A DNA stretch of 64,000 bases from Dryocosmus kuriphilus (Eukaryota > Arthropoda > Insecta > Hymenoptera > Cynipidae): contig CM076190.1 in the NCBI GenBank assembly GCA_038277395.1, positions 190,342,001 through 190,406,000 of the forward strand. The letters run 5' to 3'. This document shows, piece by piece, positions 36,151 through 46,610 of this stretch. The notes under the pieces are model-generated. The model did no database searches and was not told where the DNA came from. It saw only the letters and a list, made by a program, of their open reading frames with translations. How positions within the stretch are numbered: the stretch's first letter is position 1; each line of letters starts with the position of its first letter. The translations under genes were made by a program, and so were the position numbers.

Positions 36151-36780
36151 AGGGACTTTTTTATTCTTGACATTCTCAATAATTTGGAAGGAAAGTAATT
36201 ATGGTTTATATTTTTTTTCTGCACTGAAAGTGGTAATATTTTGTTTTTAATATATCTGTGGAGTTATGTGGAGTTAGAAGGAAGGGAATTTTGGTTCTTG
36301 CCTTTTCCCTGAACTTCAATAGGGACATTTTTTATTTTAAACATTTTCAATGATTTAAAAGGGAAGAAATTTTGTTTTATATTTTTTTTCTGAATTAAAA
36401 GAGGTGATTTTTTATTTTTAACATTACTGTTGAGTTAGAATGAACGAAATTTTGTTTTTTACCATTTTTTACTAACTGCAAGTGGAAATTTGTTTCGTTT
36501 TTAACATTTTTGTGGATTTAAAGGTGTCAAATTTTGTATCCTTTACTTTTTTTTTTTAAATCGAAGGCGATTATTTCTTTATTCAGTTTGCAACCGAAAT
36601 GAAAAGGGGCTATTTTTATTTTTAATATTTTTAGTGAGTTTGAAGGGAGTAAAGTTTGGTCTATATTTATTTTCTGAATCAAAAGAAGGAATTTTTTTTA
36701 ACATGAATGCCATGAATATTGAGCTAGAAGGAAAGAAAGTTTGGTTTTTAACGATTATTCTTTTCTTAATTTAGAACAAC
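36150..36780. repeat. Degenerate tandem repeat, about 90-bp period
   Basis: About seven diverged copies of a module reading gaattaaaagagg.gattttttatttttaacatt, then gagtta.aagg.a..aaattttg and ttttatattttttttc. Borders are indistinct. Confidence 0.6.
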
Positions 36781-36861
36781 CGTGAAGCTTTTAAACAACA
36801 GCACTTAAATTTTTTTAATATTGATTCTGAATTTTTTATAGCTTCGCTATCTTGCCAGTTT

Positions 36862-37159
36862 TTAGATCAAATTTGAAGGAACTCGTAAGTTCATTGTCTC
36901 ATCTACCCGGAACCGCGACGCACCTCTATCCTGTGCATCCTGCATCCAGTTTAAATAATCATGTCCTAGCTCTTTTATATCATCCATTACGATTTTCTCC
37001 AATTTGTTTCTCGGTCTGCCTAGAGGCCTCTTACTAATCGGTTTCCCTCTTAAAACTCGCACCGCTATTCTTTCGTTGCCCATTCATGCTACATGTCCTG
37101 CCTATCTTAATTTACGCGCTTTCATTACTCTATTAATATTCACTGACCCGTAGAGAGCA
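36862..37159 (-). pseudogene. C-terminal domain of the non-LTR element
   Basis: Reads LYGSVNINRVMKARKLR, then AGHVA.MGNERIAVRVL, GKRP.GRPRNKLE and the AQDR.A segment: the conserved region after the reverse transcriptase thumb in this family. Two stops replace expected Trp and Arg codons in the R(W)AGHVA(R)M motif. Its first codons follow directly on those ending at 38430 once the Tc1 element is removed. Confidence 0.85.
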
Positions 37160-37161
37160 TA

Positions 37162-37268
37162 CAGTTTGTTAAGTAAGAGCGTATACAGCATTACTCGCAG
37201 CAGGTAAGTGATAGACACCTGAACCTTTTTTTAATATGTAGAAGGAACCTTTGCCCTTGGCGCAATTG
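37162..37268 (+). repeat. Tc1 left terminal inverted repeat
   Basis: Starts cagtttgttaagtaagagcg and runs to just before the transposase stop codon at 37271. Pairs with 38323-38429. Confidence 0.9.
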
Positions 37269-37270
37269 TA

Positions 37271-38269
37271 TTAGTAGAGAGTCCAATCACCACCAGCATC
37301 AATAATGGCTTGACATCTGCGAGGCATACTTTCTACCAAATTTTTGGCGTATTCGGAGGGAAGGGCTTTCCAAATGAGTCGAATTTGTCGAGAAAGCTGC
37401 TGTAGAGTAAACACCCGTTTTCCGCGAAGCTTTTCCTTAATGTATGCCCAGACGTTTTCGATGGGATTGGCATCAGGCGATTGTGAAGGCCAGTCTAATG
37501 TAACGATGTTATTCTCCCGTTTCCAGTCAGTGCAGAGGCGGCTGCGGTGTTTCGGGTCATTGTCTTCCTGCAAGATCCAGTCCTCGTTTTTTGCGACAAA
37601 TTGACGTGCGGCAGTCGGTAGTAAGGCTTTCTCATAAATCTTGAACATTTTGGAAGCGTTCAAGTTTTCGGTAAAAAGATGCAAAACGCCAAAACCCTTT
37701 TTTGAAAAGCAGCCACAAGTATGAACTTTGATCGGATGCTTGACGGTGCGCTGGACGAACTGGTTTGGGGAGGAAGACCAGGCCCGTGGTATAATCACAA
37801 ATCCCGACACAGAAGCTTCATCAGAGAAAACTACGTTACTCCAGTCGCGGTCAATGTTTTCCTGTGCCCAGGCGAGTCGTCTGGCAACGTGCTTTTCGGA
37901 CAACAGTGGCTTCTTCATAGTACTTCGCCATTTCAAATTATTCGCGCGCAAGTGGTCACGAATACTTACGTACGATATGTCTAGTCCTTTCCGCTTCAAT
38001 TTTGCTTGACCTTGGCGTAAGGACAAGCCAGGATTCTTCGAAAACAAGGCCACAATCAGTTTTTCGTCCTTTGTTGACACCTTCCCTCCTGGACCACGAT
38101 CTGGAAGTTCGTCGACGTTTCTCAACTCTTTAAAGCGACGCACCCACTTCTCCACAAACCCTCTTGACTTTTTAATATATTTGGCCGCCACTGCATAGGA
38201 CATTTTCGGCCCTCTTGGGTGCGTGCAGAGGAACACTGCCTCGAAGCGTTTTGCGTAAGTAGCACTCAT
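37271..38269 (-). CDS. Tc1-like DD34E transposase
   Basis: A full-length transposase of 332 residues, the usual size for this family. The N-terminal part (about residues 20-120) has paired helix-turn-helix features, including a GPGGK.ST linker and a LSLRQGQAKL helix, and would bind the terminal repeats. The catalytic domain has VVFSDEAS with Asp150, LQEDNDPKH with Asp236 and SPDANPIENVW with Glu271. There are 34 residues between the last two, which makes it DD34E. The C-terminus has the common ALP...V.SMP.R...I...GG block. No stop or frameshift is seen. The ATG at 38269 is the first Met and gives the expected MSATYAKRFEA start. It lies 53 bp inside the right inverted repeat's inner edge. Absence of lesions suggests recent activity. 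Whether promoter and ends work cannot be judged. Confidence 0.95.
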   Translation of the reverse strand: MSATYAKRFEAVFLCTHPRGPKMSYAVAAKYIKKSRGFVEKWVRRFKELRNVDELPDRGPGGKVSTKDEKLIVALFSKNPGLSLRQGQAKLKRKGLDISYVSIRDHLRANNLKWRSTMKKPLLSEKHVARRLAWAQENIDRDWSNVVFSDEASVSGFVIIPRAWSSSPNQFVQRTVKHPIKVHTCGCFSKKGFGVLHLFTENLNASKMFKIYEKALLPTAARQFVAKNEDWILQEDNDPKHRSRLCTDWKRENNIVTLDWPSQSPDANPIENVWAYIKEKLRGKRVFTLQQLSRQIRLIWKALPSEYAKNLVESMPRRCQAIIDAGGDWTLY

Positions 38270-38322
38270 TGTGGTTTATATGCTTCTCTGACAAAAGAAC
38301 AACATCGAGTGTAATTTTGTCA

Positions 38323-38429
38323 ACATTGCGCTAACGGCAAAGGCTCCCTCTACATACTAAAAAAAGGTTCAGGTCGGTATCACTTGCCGACTGCGTGTAA
38401 TGCTGTATGCGCTCTCACTTAACAGACTG
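38323..38429 (-). repeat. Tc1 right terminal inverted repeat
   Basis: Reverse complement starts cagtctgttaagtgagagcg. Followed by TA at 38430-38431. Confidence 0.9.
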
Positions 38430-39420
38430 TACAGCTCATCATTATGCAGTGTTTTCAATTCTCCAGTCCCTTCGTCCCTTTTTAAGCCATAAATGTTTCT
38501 GGGTACTTTATTTTCGAATACTCTGAACCTGTTCTCGTCTCCTTTCAGTAGCGCCCACGTTTCGCACCAGTACATGAGAACCGGTATTATTATCGTTTTG
38601 TAAATTCTTACTTTGATGTTTCTAGATAACGATCGCGATTTTACTAACGTATTTGTTGTATAGTAGCACCCATTGCCAGCGTGCACCGTCATGTTGATTT
38701 TCGTTTTAAAGTTATTGTCGGTAGTTATAATCGTCACAAGGTGTTTAAAACTCGTTAGCTCTTCTAAATTTCATATTACCGGCCATTAGATCCCCCTCTT
38801 CATTGCTTTGTTCTGATCTGTCGACCTCAAATATTTTATCTTAGATTTACCAACTTCTGAACCTATTTCCTTGGATTTGTGATCAAGATTTCCGCATTTT
38901 TAGCTAATGTTTCTTGATCATCCACGAGTAAGTGGAGATCATCCGCATATCCCAAAATTTGTATTATCCCATTGAAGGTTGTACCGGACGGATTCGTTTG
39001 TACTTGTCTTACCACGTATTCTAAAACGAAGTTGAAAAGGAAGCAAGAAAGTGCATCTCCCTGTTTCAGACCATCGCGGATCAAAAATTTTCAGATAAAC
39101 TTCCGTTTACGCGTATTCTAGTCCTACCGCCGCTTCAGCAAACATAGATAGATCTAAACAATTCCCTTGGTAAACCCAAGAACTCTAGAGTCCAGTACAT
39201 TCGTGCCCGAATAAAAGAGTCGTAAGATTTTTAGAAGTCGATAAAGAGTTGATGTATTGCTTCATTAAATTCCTCTTGTAGACCAGTTTCCGCGGAATCC
39301 ACGCCGGTAATCCCCAATGATTTTCTCATAAAAAGGGGTTAGTCTACTTAAGATTACATTGGGTACGGTCTTATAGCACGAAGGCACAAGTGAAATTCCC
39401 CGATAATTGTTACAGTTCGT
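38430..39420 (-). pseudogene. Reverse transcriptase of the non-LTR element
   Basis: Pieces in several frames give GLKQGDALSCFLFNFVLE (motif B region) and IQILGYADDLHLLVDD (catalytic motif C, YADD, about 38930-38965). They continue with KTIIIPVLMYWCETWAL, the FE.KV.R.IYG segment and GELKTLHNDELY, the usual thumb region. The YADD pair is intact, but stops and frameshifts (for example near 38740-38860 and 39085-39300) kill the frame. Confidence 0.85.
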
Positions 39421-40165
39421 TTCATCTCCTTTTTAAAAAATGGGTATAATAACAGAGGTATTCCATTCCTCCGGTATGCGTTTTGTTTTCCAGAATGCGT
39501 GTATTAATTTACTAATTTGGCTTGTGAGGCAAGGGCTTCCATTTTTTATCATTTCTGACGGTAATTCGCCAATGCCCGCGTCTTTCTTATTTCAAAACTT
39601 CTTTATGGCCATTTTTATTTCTTTATCATTATGCTCATCAATTATTAGATCAACAGTGTGAATTTCACTAAGATTGACTTCAACAGGGGCTTCGTGCACG
39701 TTCAATAGCATCTCGAGGTAGTTTTTCCATAAACTTAGTTTCTTTGTCGCATCAGCTACTAGATTGACATTTTAGTCCCTCATTACTTCCGTTCTACTTT
39801 TCTTTGTTTATTATGGGTTTCTGTTGCAAGTATTTTACTATTTTCTGCTCCCTTTTCTTCGATCTGTAAAACCTGTTTATAGTTTTACTAACGTTGAGAT
39901 ACTTCTCATGAGTTTGACCGCTTTTATTTTTTAAACTAATTAGTTTGGCCTCTGTTCCCTTTCCAAACCATAGTTTGCTCTCCTCGTCGAACCACGGTTT
40001 GCTTTTGGTTACATTCTCTACACCTATTGTTCTTTTCGCGACTGTCTTTATCGCCTCTTTCATATTGACCCACGGGGTTTCCGGGTCCTCCTCACAATTA
40101 TCGCTATCGTCTCTCTGCTTTTGAAGAGCATGGAAACTATTAGAAATTTTTACTTGATACTTCAA
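39421..40165 (-). pseudogene. Region between endonuclease and reverse transcriptase
   Basis: A 123-codon open piece at 40165-39794 contains KPWFDEE.K, a KR..(R).Y segment and a basic C-terminus, as seen in this family between the endonuclease and reverse transcriptase. From 39793 to 39421 the frame is broken, with fragments of the reverse transcriptase N-terminal part. No function is assigned to the linker. Confidence 0.7.
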
Positions 40166-40199
40166 TGTTTCTGTTCATACCTTAAACTTATATATATTG

Positions 40200-41000
40200 A
40201 AACGCAGTGTTAGCTCTGGCTGCTAGTTTTCTTACTCAACGATAGTCTAGATCTTAGTTTCACTATCAGGAGAAAGTTCTCTGAATTTAAATCCGCTGCC
40301 CTGTGCGATCTTGCATCGAGGATATTTGTATGACGTCTTGTGTCAATTAAAGCGTGATCAATCTGATTGTGAGTGATCCCATCTGGTGATGTCCTGGTAG
40401 CCTTATGTATATTTTTGTGCTTGAAGTATGTGCTTTTGACAAGAGGTTCTTTGAAGCTGCAAAGTTTATTGCTCTTGTCCCATTATCATTCCTGACCTCA
40501 TGCAAGCTTTCTGACCCTATTGTAGACCTATGCATCGGTTCCTTTCCAATTTTTGCGTTGAAATATCCTACTGCTATTTTTGCGTAAAACTTTGAGACTT
40601 GTCAAGCACTTATTCACATGTTTCGTAAAAAAGATCTTTAGCATTTTCGTCTTTGTCTTCTGTAGGGCAGTGCACGTTGATTAGCACCTGTTGCAGAAAT
40701 TACCCTTTAGTGCAATATATGATAAATGGTCGTTAATGAACTACATATCGATAATTGCTTGCGAAATTCGTTTATTAATAAGAAAACCGGCCCCCAGTGT
40801 GCGTCCATTAGCTCCTCCATAGAGAAAGGTGTAGTTATCCTTAGAGAATGATGCGCACTCGCCCGACCAGTAAGTTTCTTGAAGTGCTATTATATCAATA
40901 TCGTATCTGTTTGCTATCTCAATGAGTTCGCTAAATCCACCAGTATTTAGACTACGCGCGTTCAGGTGTCCCGCCTTAAGATATTCTATTGTAATTGTTT
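40200..41000 (-). pseudogene. APE-type endonuclease of the non-LTR element
   Basis: Reads LNARSLNTGGFSELIEIANR (about 40965-40905), IIALQETYWSG with the metal-binding Glu (about 40895-40862), GAGFLI and THNQIDHALID (about 40380-40345). The last is the conserved QIDH.L segment of the family. It would nick target DNA for target-primed reverse transcription. Several stops and frameshifts lie between. Upstream (41130-41000) a weak continuation reads GVGIRGRNFN, perhaps the N-terminal leader. Confidence 0.85.
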
Positions 41001-41339
41001 GTTTTTGGAAGTTGGGAGCTTTTCGACTTTGACAAGGACCGTTTCAACTTGTCATCAGGCACATTAAAGTTTCTGCCTCGTATCCCTACGCCCCCTGCAG
41101 CGCAGTGCGCCACACAAATCAATACCACGTTGACCCTACAGGCGAATCATTCCACACATCCCTTTCGGGCAGTGTCGTGTCGCTGTTGTTTCCAATAGGG
41201 CAGTAGTATTTGCCCCTAAAGGATTTTTAGTTTCGTTTCGTGTAGTATTTCTAGGTGGACACAAGCTGCGTCTCGTCTTAATAGAACCCAGCTATTGCGT
41301 ATTGACACGAAAGGGCGTAAAAAATATATTCGAATTCGT

Positions 41340-41480
41340 ATTTTATCGTTAAATGTTGGAAGCGTTTGCAGAATTCAGAAATGCACATTTTTGCGTACCA
41401 TATATAGATTAATTCAAAGCAATGGGAAATGTGACAAATAGAAAAGTGTTATAAAAGATCGAGCTTGCGTGACATTTACG
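41340..41480. repeat. Dispersed repeat, left half of second copy
   Basis: Matches 27870-27995 (ggaaatgtgacaaatagaaaag and the aaagatcg..cttgcgt segment) with clear divergence. The right half is found at 44010-44085. Confidence 0.6.
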
Positions 41481-42080
41481 CTTACCCTAAAAGGGAAACG
41501 GCTTAATGGTATGATAATAATAGTGGTAAACATTTTGAACATATACTCGATATATCTGAATTAGTATTTGCGTATTCATCAAGTAGTGCCAAATCTTTTA
41601 CTAATTGTTTTAATAGAAATTAATAGTAATCATTAGCAGGTAAGTACTATTTAAGTTAAATCAGAGATGGAATGTCACTAATTTAATTAGGAATTTTTTA
41701 CTTATGTAAATAACTAAAAAATTTTCCCGACAACTTGTAGTTTTCTTCACTAATGACTAGTATATATATTTGCAACATTAATTATAACGACTTGAGATAT
41801 TTTTTTAGTAAACCTGTACTCATTCAGATTTAGAGAGGTAGCATTTTGTGTACGTTTTCTTTTTGCAATTTCTGTACCTAATTCGTTTCTTAAATTCATT
41901 GAAATTAATTGACAGAGAGCGTGATTCATATTTCTTTTATTTAACAGCATCGCAAATAAAAAAAAAAATAAATTAAAAATGGTCATCATTTTGACACTGC
42001 ATAGATGTGAGTTAATTGCTAGAATTTAGAACTTCGAAATCATATCCCATGATACAATAAATGTTCGATACAACTCATAC
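41481..42080. other. AT-rich stretch without recognised genes
   Basis: No gene seen. Together with 42080-44009 it forms about 2.5 kb that interrupts the dispersed repeat present uninterrupted at 27880-28095. Clear terminal repeats were not found. Confidence 0.4.
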
Positions 42081-42840
42081 AAAAAACATCATTTTGCAAT
42101 CAAAGATGCATTTTTAACAAGATTCTAAAAGTTCAAACAAAATAAAATATTAATTTTCAAATAAAGAAGGTTAATTCTCAATCAAAAAATGGAACGGCTA
42201 AATGTTGAACAAAAAAGGTGAATTTGGAACCAAAAATAGTTGAATTTACAACCAAAAAAATATTAGTTTCCAACGAAAGTATTAAAATCTTTCTTTAAAA
42301 AACTGCATTAAAAAAATGCATTTTTGAATAAAAAATGTTATACTTTCAAAAACAAGAATTTAGCTTCTAACGGAATAGTTTCATTTTTGACTGAAAAAGA
42401 TCAATGTTTAATAAAATAGTTGAATTTACTACCCAAAAAAAGAAATTTTCAATAAAGCATTTGAATTTCCACACAAAAAAATGAATTTTGAAGAAAAGTG
42501 ATTTTCACGCAAAGGTTTAAATTTTTAAACAAAAACAAGGTTTTTCAAACAAAGATGCATTCTTAACAGAATTATAGAATTAAAAAAAATCTTTGTTTAA
42601 CTTTCTAGTAAGAAAGACGAAATTTCAACCAGAAATGGAACAGCGGAGCAACTTTTAACCAAATAACTTAATACTGAATGAAAAATAATTAAATTTTTAA
42701 CAACAAAATTAACTTTCAACCAACATATTTGAATTTTTTATTTCAGAAAAGTTGTATTTTCAAAATAAACTTTCGACGCAATTGTTTACCTTTTAACTGA
42801 AAACTACCAATTTTTAACATAAATAATTGAATTATGAACA
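42080..42840. repeat. Degenerate short tandem repeat (aaccaaaaaagttgaattt type)
   Basis: A long run of loosely repeating 25-40 bp modules such as tgaatttacaaccaaaaaaa and attttcaa.caaa. Its complement (gttgaaaattcaac) is also common at 2740-3130 in the macrosatellite and at 35750-35900, so this sequence type is spread through the genome. Confidence 0.6.
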
Positions 42841-44009
42841 CCGAACCGTTAGCATGTGTGTAATTGGTTTTTGGCTGGGGTTTTAAGCAGGACAAAAAAT
42901 AAAGAAGAGGAGGGAAAGTAAAAGAAGGAAGGTGTTTTCGTTGGTTGCCATGAGATCGAATTAGATAATTTATAACCTTCCTCGACTTAAAAATAATCAG
43001 AGACAGATCAAATAATATCATAACAAATTTTCATGGGAAAGATACTCATTCAGGTAGGTTCTTCAATTTTCTTTCGCACCATCCCTTACATTCAAAAATC
43101 GGTATAATTAAAAACATTGTAAATGCTGCTCTTTTACTTTACGATAAATGTTTTGATAATGAAAATTTTAAATTGCTAAATAAATTATTAAACTCAGGCT
43201 CTTTGAAATTAATAAAAAACTAATTAAAATTAGTAAATTGTACCGTTTGGCCTGAATTTCGTGAAATTAATAGAAACTATGAATTTGTATGTATAATTGA
43301 CTGTGGAATCCGAATTTCGTGGTCCTAATCACTTTTAGTGAAATCTTTATGCTTATTGCTTATTTCCAATATTATTTTAGAAAAGTTTCTAAAATAAGAT
43401 TTGCCGTAATTTCCCGATTTGATTTTTTCGCGTCTTTTGTTGGTTTTTGTTCCGATACCCTAAAGATTTCTTCTTCAAAAAAAAATTAAGACCAGTCAAA
43501 GTTTGCAAAAAGTTAAAAATTCTTTGACATTTTTTAAACTCAGCAGGAATTGGTTAGTTTATTCACTAACATACTCCATGAAAAGGATAAAACTCCATTT
43601 TCAATCAACAAAAACCCTAATTGGGTAGCTTTAGTTTATAATTAAAAATTTCTCGAAAATTAGTTTTTTTCTAAAAGACAGGTTTAACATTTTATTCCAA
43701 TCCCTAGTGAAAATTTCTCTATAAAATAAGTACAAAAAACTACAATCAGTTCTACAAAAAAACATACAACCAAATAGAGTAAATTCCAACAAAAGTCACA
43801 GAAAGTTAGAACTTTTTCCTTTTATTCGGACGAATGTCTTACTTTCTTTCATTTTAAACATCTTTTTAATGGGTACTTATTTATTTTGGAAAACAGTTTT
43901 TCTCATTAAATATAGTATCAGCCCTACACTAAAATGTGAAAAGTAATATTATTCCTAAAAAATTAAAGAATATAATTTAGGACGGCAATAACTTCATAAG
44001 TTACGCAAA
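42841..44009. other. AT-rich stretch without recognised genes
   Basis: No gene, RNA or mobile element is recognised. A 92-codon minus-strand frame at 42743-43021 has no family features. Confidence 0.4.
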
Positions 44010-44085
44010 TTCACACGTTTCAGCTTTATTGAAACAATGAGAAGACAATCTTGTGAAACTCGTAAATAGTATACGTCATGCCACC
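44010..44085. repeat. Dispersed repeat, right half of second copy
   Basis: Matches 28000-28060 (agctttattgaaacaatgag and cttgtgaaactcgtaaat). Confidence 0.55.
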
Positions 44086-44279
44086 CCCAACATAATAGCG
44101 TATTTACATGGCATCTCTTCTCGGAAACAAAGTTATAGTTCAAACAAAGAAGTCCAGAAATAGAAATCAACGAAACTAAAATAAAAAAAAAATGTTCAGA
44201 AAATATCTTAATCTAAAAAGCTTTTTAACGTCCAAGAACAAAATTGAAATTAAATTAAATTAAGTTGGTTGTTTGCCTT

Positions 44280-44410
44280 CTTTTTCCCTCCTCTTTTTTT
44301 GTTTTTCCTTCTCTGAATTTTGTTAAAAACCTTTTCTAAATTTTTTTTTGCACAATTTTGATCGCATAGTTTTTTTTTGTTATTTTTCACCAAACTTCAA
44401 TTTTGGAACT
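44280..44410. repeat. Diverged relative of the palindrome's outer segment
   Basis: The succession ccctcct...ttttgttaaaaaccttt, then aattttgatc..atagtt and tttttcaccaaacttcaattttggaact parallels 63500-63640 and, inverted, 49285-49400. A copy of part of the palindrome arm thus exists outside it. Confidence 0.5.
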
Positions 44411-44429
44411 AAAATATATTAGAAAAAAA

Positions 44430-44860
44430 ATCTGCCCACTTCGCGGGCACATTCTCATCGCGCGCCTCGCGCGAAGTATGAGCGCCCCTCGAGGCGCGCG
44501 ACCCGATGTTCCACGCACTTCGTGCTGGTTTTTCATTACTCATGTATCTGAAGTTTGCAAAACACCTGCTTTTAATAAAATTATTAAACTCGAATTTTTT
44601 CAAAAGTTATAAAGAAGACCAGTGGTCGTCGCGCTTCGCGCTCCGATATATTTTAACATCTCGCTTTGCGATCGGGTGTTTGGTCCTCGCACTTTTCAGA
44701 ATACTTTTCTCAAGCTTTCAAAACACTTGTTTTCAATGGTATTATTAAATTTGAATTTTATTAAAAATTACCAAAGAAATTATTTTACATAAGCCTCTAT
44801 CGCCCCTAAGGAATACATTCTCATCACAACACTTGCGCTTCGTGCTCGACAATTGATTTT
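44430..44860 (+). repeat. Dispersed copy of the macrosatellite GC-rich block
   Basis: Matches 2095-2400 in order and orientation: cacattctcatc.cgcgc, cgtcgcgcttcgcgctccga, tggtcctcgcact and the ctttcaaaacac.tg.ttt...attattaaa tail. The module is partly duplicated here, with the tail appearing twice at about 44555 and 44715. Frames of 64-80 codons in both strands are products of palindromic sequence. Confidence 0.75.
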
Positions 44861-44879
44861 TTTTTTAAATACGCAGTAG

Positions 44880-45515
44880 ATTAATAAAGTTTTTTTTTGT
44901 GATTTTCCAAATTTTCACAATGCAGGTCTTCTATTCCTAAAAGTGAAACAATGAGTGTTATAAATAAAATTTGTAGGTTTTTCCAAGTTGGAAAATTGTT
45001 CTCGTTCATATTTTCTCTTCTCCTGCATAATTTTGCTGCAAAGTGCATGTCTTTATACTTAATAACATATTTCACAAATAATTCCAAAACTATGCTACTT
45101 TAGAAAAAAATTATAGAAAAAAATTTTGTAGATCTTTTCATGGTGAAAAAATTTGTTTATTATCATTTCTTTCGTATCTTGCACAGTTTGGCGGGAAAAA
45201 TGAATTTTTGATTTTTTAATAGCGTTTTCTCGGTTAAAAGTAAAATCGTATATTTGACCCAAAAATGGTGTAATCAAAATTTGTAGACATTTTTGAGCTG
45301 AACACATTCCTTCATTATCATTTTTTTGTATCTTGAATATTTTGTCAGGAAACCACAGTTATTTATTTTTAACAACGTTTTCTCGATTCAAACAAAAACC
45401 GTGCATTTCATCAAAAACGGTTGAGGCAAAAATTGTAGATTTTTTTGCGGTGAATAATTTTGGTAGTATGTGTATTTTGCTTATCTCGCATACTTTAGAA
45501 GAAAACCTTATTTTT
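44880..45515. repeat. Degenerate tandem repeat, about 140-bp period
   Basis: Four diverged copies start near 44975, 45120, 45275 and 45430, sharing aaaattgtagatttttt, a ggtgaa.aa segment, tatcatttcttt.gtatctt and cgttttctcg.tt. None encodes a credible protein. Confidence 0.65.
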
Positions 45516-45535
45516 TGATGTAGTCAAAACCGTTT

Positions 45536-45773
45536 TTGATGGATAAAACCATAAACGTTCGTCAGAAGCCGCTGATTAACGAACTCGACCTTCCTTTTTC
45601 AGGCCCGAAGAAGTGTGCCAAAGCGCAATCCAATCCAACTATTCCCTCGAAAGTTATCGCGGTCACAGGCGCTGACAACGACTACGACGACGGCAACAGA
45701 AAGACAGACACCGTCGTAAAAACCACTTTTTCTCACTCAAGGGGTCTCAAAACGTGGAGATTTGATGAAAACT

Positions 45774-45804
<31 letters not shown>

Positions 45805-45850
45805 AAAATTTTACATAAATCTAATACCTTCTCTGATGAGAATGTAAAAA
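45536..45850. other. Unrecognised GC-richer segment ending in a G30 run
   Basis: A 103-codon plus-strand frame spans this segment and reads through the G run as poly-Gly. I do not recognise the peptide. The composition (cgaagaag, gacaacgactacgacgacgg) differs from the AT-rich flanks, so it may be an exon-like piece or a fragment of a mobile element. The frame is probably fortuitous. Confidence 0.4.
45774..45803 (+). repeat. Poly-G tract, 30 bases
   Basis: Thirty consecutive G following gatgaaaact. One of three very long C/G homopolymers in this AT-rich window. Confidence 0.95.
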
Positions 45851-46389
45851 GTAATTTTTGTTCTCGAAACAGCCACCTGCACCCCTGACTCATGGATTTT
45901 CGTATCCTTAAATTAATTTCTTAATGTCTATAATCAAACCAATCATAAATTTCAAAGTTCTGTAAAAATTATTCCTATTATTTAGAGCTATATTCAGACA
46001 TTCAACATTTTGATTTCAGATATATAATATCTTTGCTTAAAGATTTAAGAATCTGATTCATTAATCATGATTAGTCAAAAAGAATTATAATTTAAAAATC
46101 CCTACTTGGAACATTTTTCCAGTATAGTTGGTTCATTTCCAATAACATTTGTTGCCAACACAAGTATTTTTTTTATTTTTTTTGGAGGGAGGAGGAAATG
46201 CACTACTGCACAACGTGCGGCGCTCTTCCCCCAAGCTGGCACTACCCACTAAAACCTCCTCCCTTTCTCCTTGGCATTGATCCCCCCGGAAACCGCTTTC
46301 GCATTAATTCAGGGGGTGTTTTTCTACGCTGCCTCCAGCGTCTTCCTTTGTCCTGCTAATCTAGGGTTTCCTCCTGACTGTTGTTGGCG

Positions 46390-46610
46390 GACGGGGACTT
46401 ACCAGGTTCTGGCATTCCAACGCCTTGTGCCCATTTTCGTTGCATCTTCTCCAGCATTTGCTGCGATCTTCCGTTGTACATGTCCAAGAGTGTGGCACCT
46501 ATAGCCCTGAGTTTCTGCGCTATGCGCCTTAACCCGGCAGTTAACCCACCCGACCTACAGTCGAGTAGCCTTCTGCAGTTTGGCAGCAGCGGCAGCATCC
46601 AGCTCCACGA
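46390..46610 (-). pseudogene. ORF1 C-terminus with degenerate zinc knuckles
   Basis: In the frame shifted relative to the main ORF1, the translation reads VELDAAAAAKLQKATRL, a stop, then VGWVNCRV and YRCHTLGHVQRK. The VGWVNCRV block and a C..C...GH knuckle are typical of R1-clade gag proteins just before ORF2. The first Cys of the knuckle reads Tyr and the last Cys is missing, so nucleic-acid binding would be lost. Confidence 0.75.

Larger units (their letters stand above)
37162..38429 (-). mobile_element. Tc1-like transposon, apparently intact
   Basis: A 1268-bp element flanked by TA (37160-37161 and 38430-38431). Terminal inverted repeats are about 107 bp (37162-37268; 38323-38429), start CAGT, and are about 85-90 percent identical. 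It contains one uninterrupted transposase frame. Excision in silico, leaving one TA, restores the host retrotransposon's codons (...NDELY/ALYGS...), which proves the insertion boundaries. Confidence 0.95.
36850..41330 (-). mobile_element. APE-type non-LTR retrotransposon, decayed, split by Tc1
   Basis: Minus-strand remains in the expected order: an apurinic-type endonuclease (about 41000-40200), a middle region (40165-39794), reverse transcriptase (about 39420-38430) and a C-terminal domain (37159-36862). Between the last two parts sits a Tc1 element, and the frame rejoins exactly when that is removed. The protein resembles the many insect copies annotated as craniofacial-development-protein-2-like endonuclease/reverse transcriptases; the exact clade (RTE- or jockey-like) cannot be fixed by eye. 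Many stops and frameshifts show long inactivity. GC content is higher than in the flanks. Confidence 0.85.

Noticed and set aside
36852..37037. 61-codon plus-strand frame, and plus-strand frames at 37344-38009
   Set aside because: Antisense shadows of the retrotransposon C-terminus and of the Tc1 transposase.
45536..45847. 103-codon frame including poly-Gly
   Set aside because: It runs through a 30-base G tract and matches nothing I recognise. Kept only as an unassigned segment.
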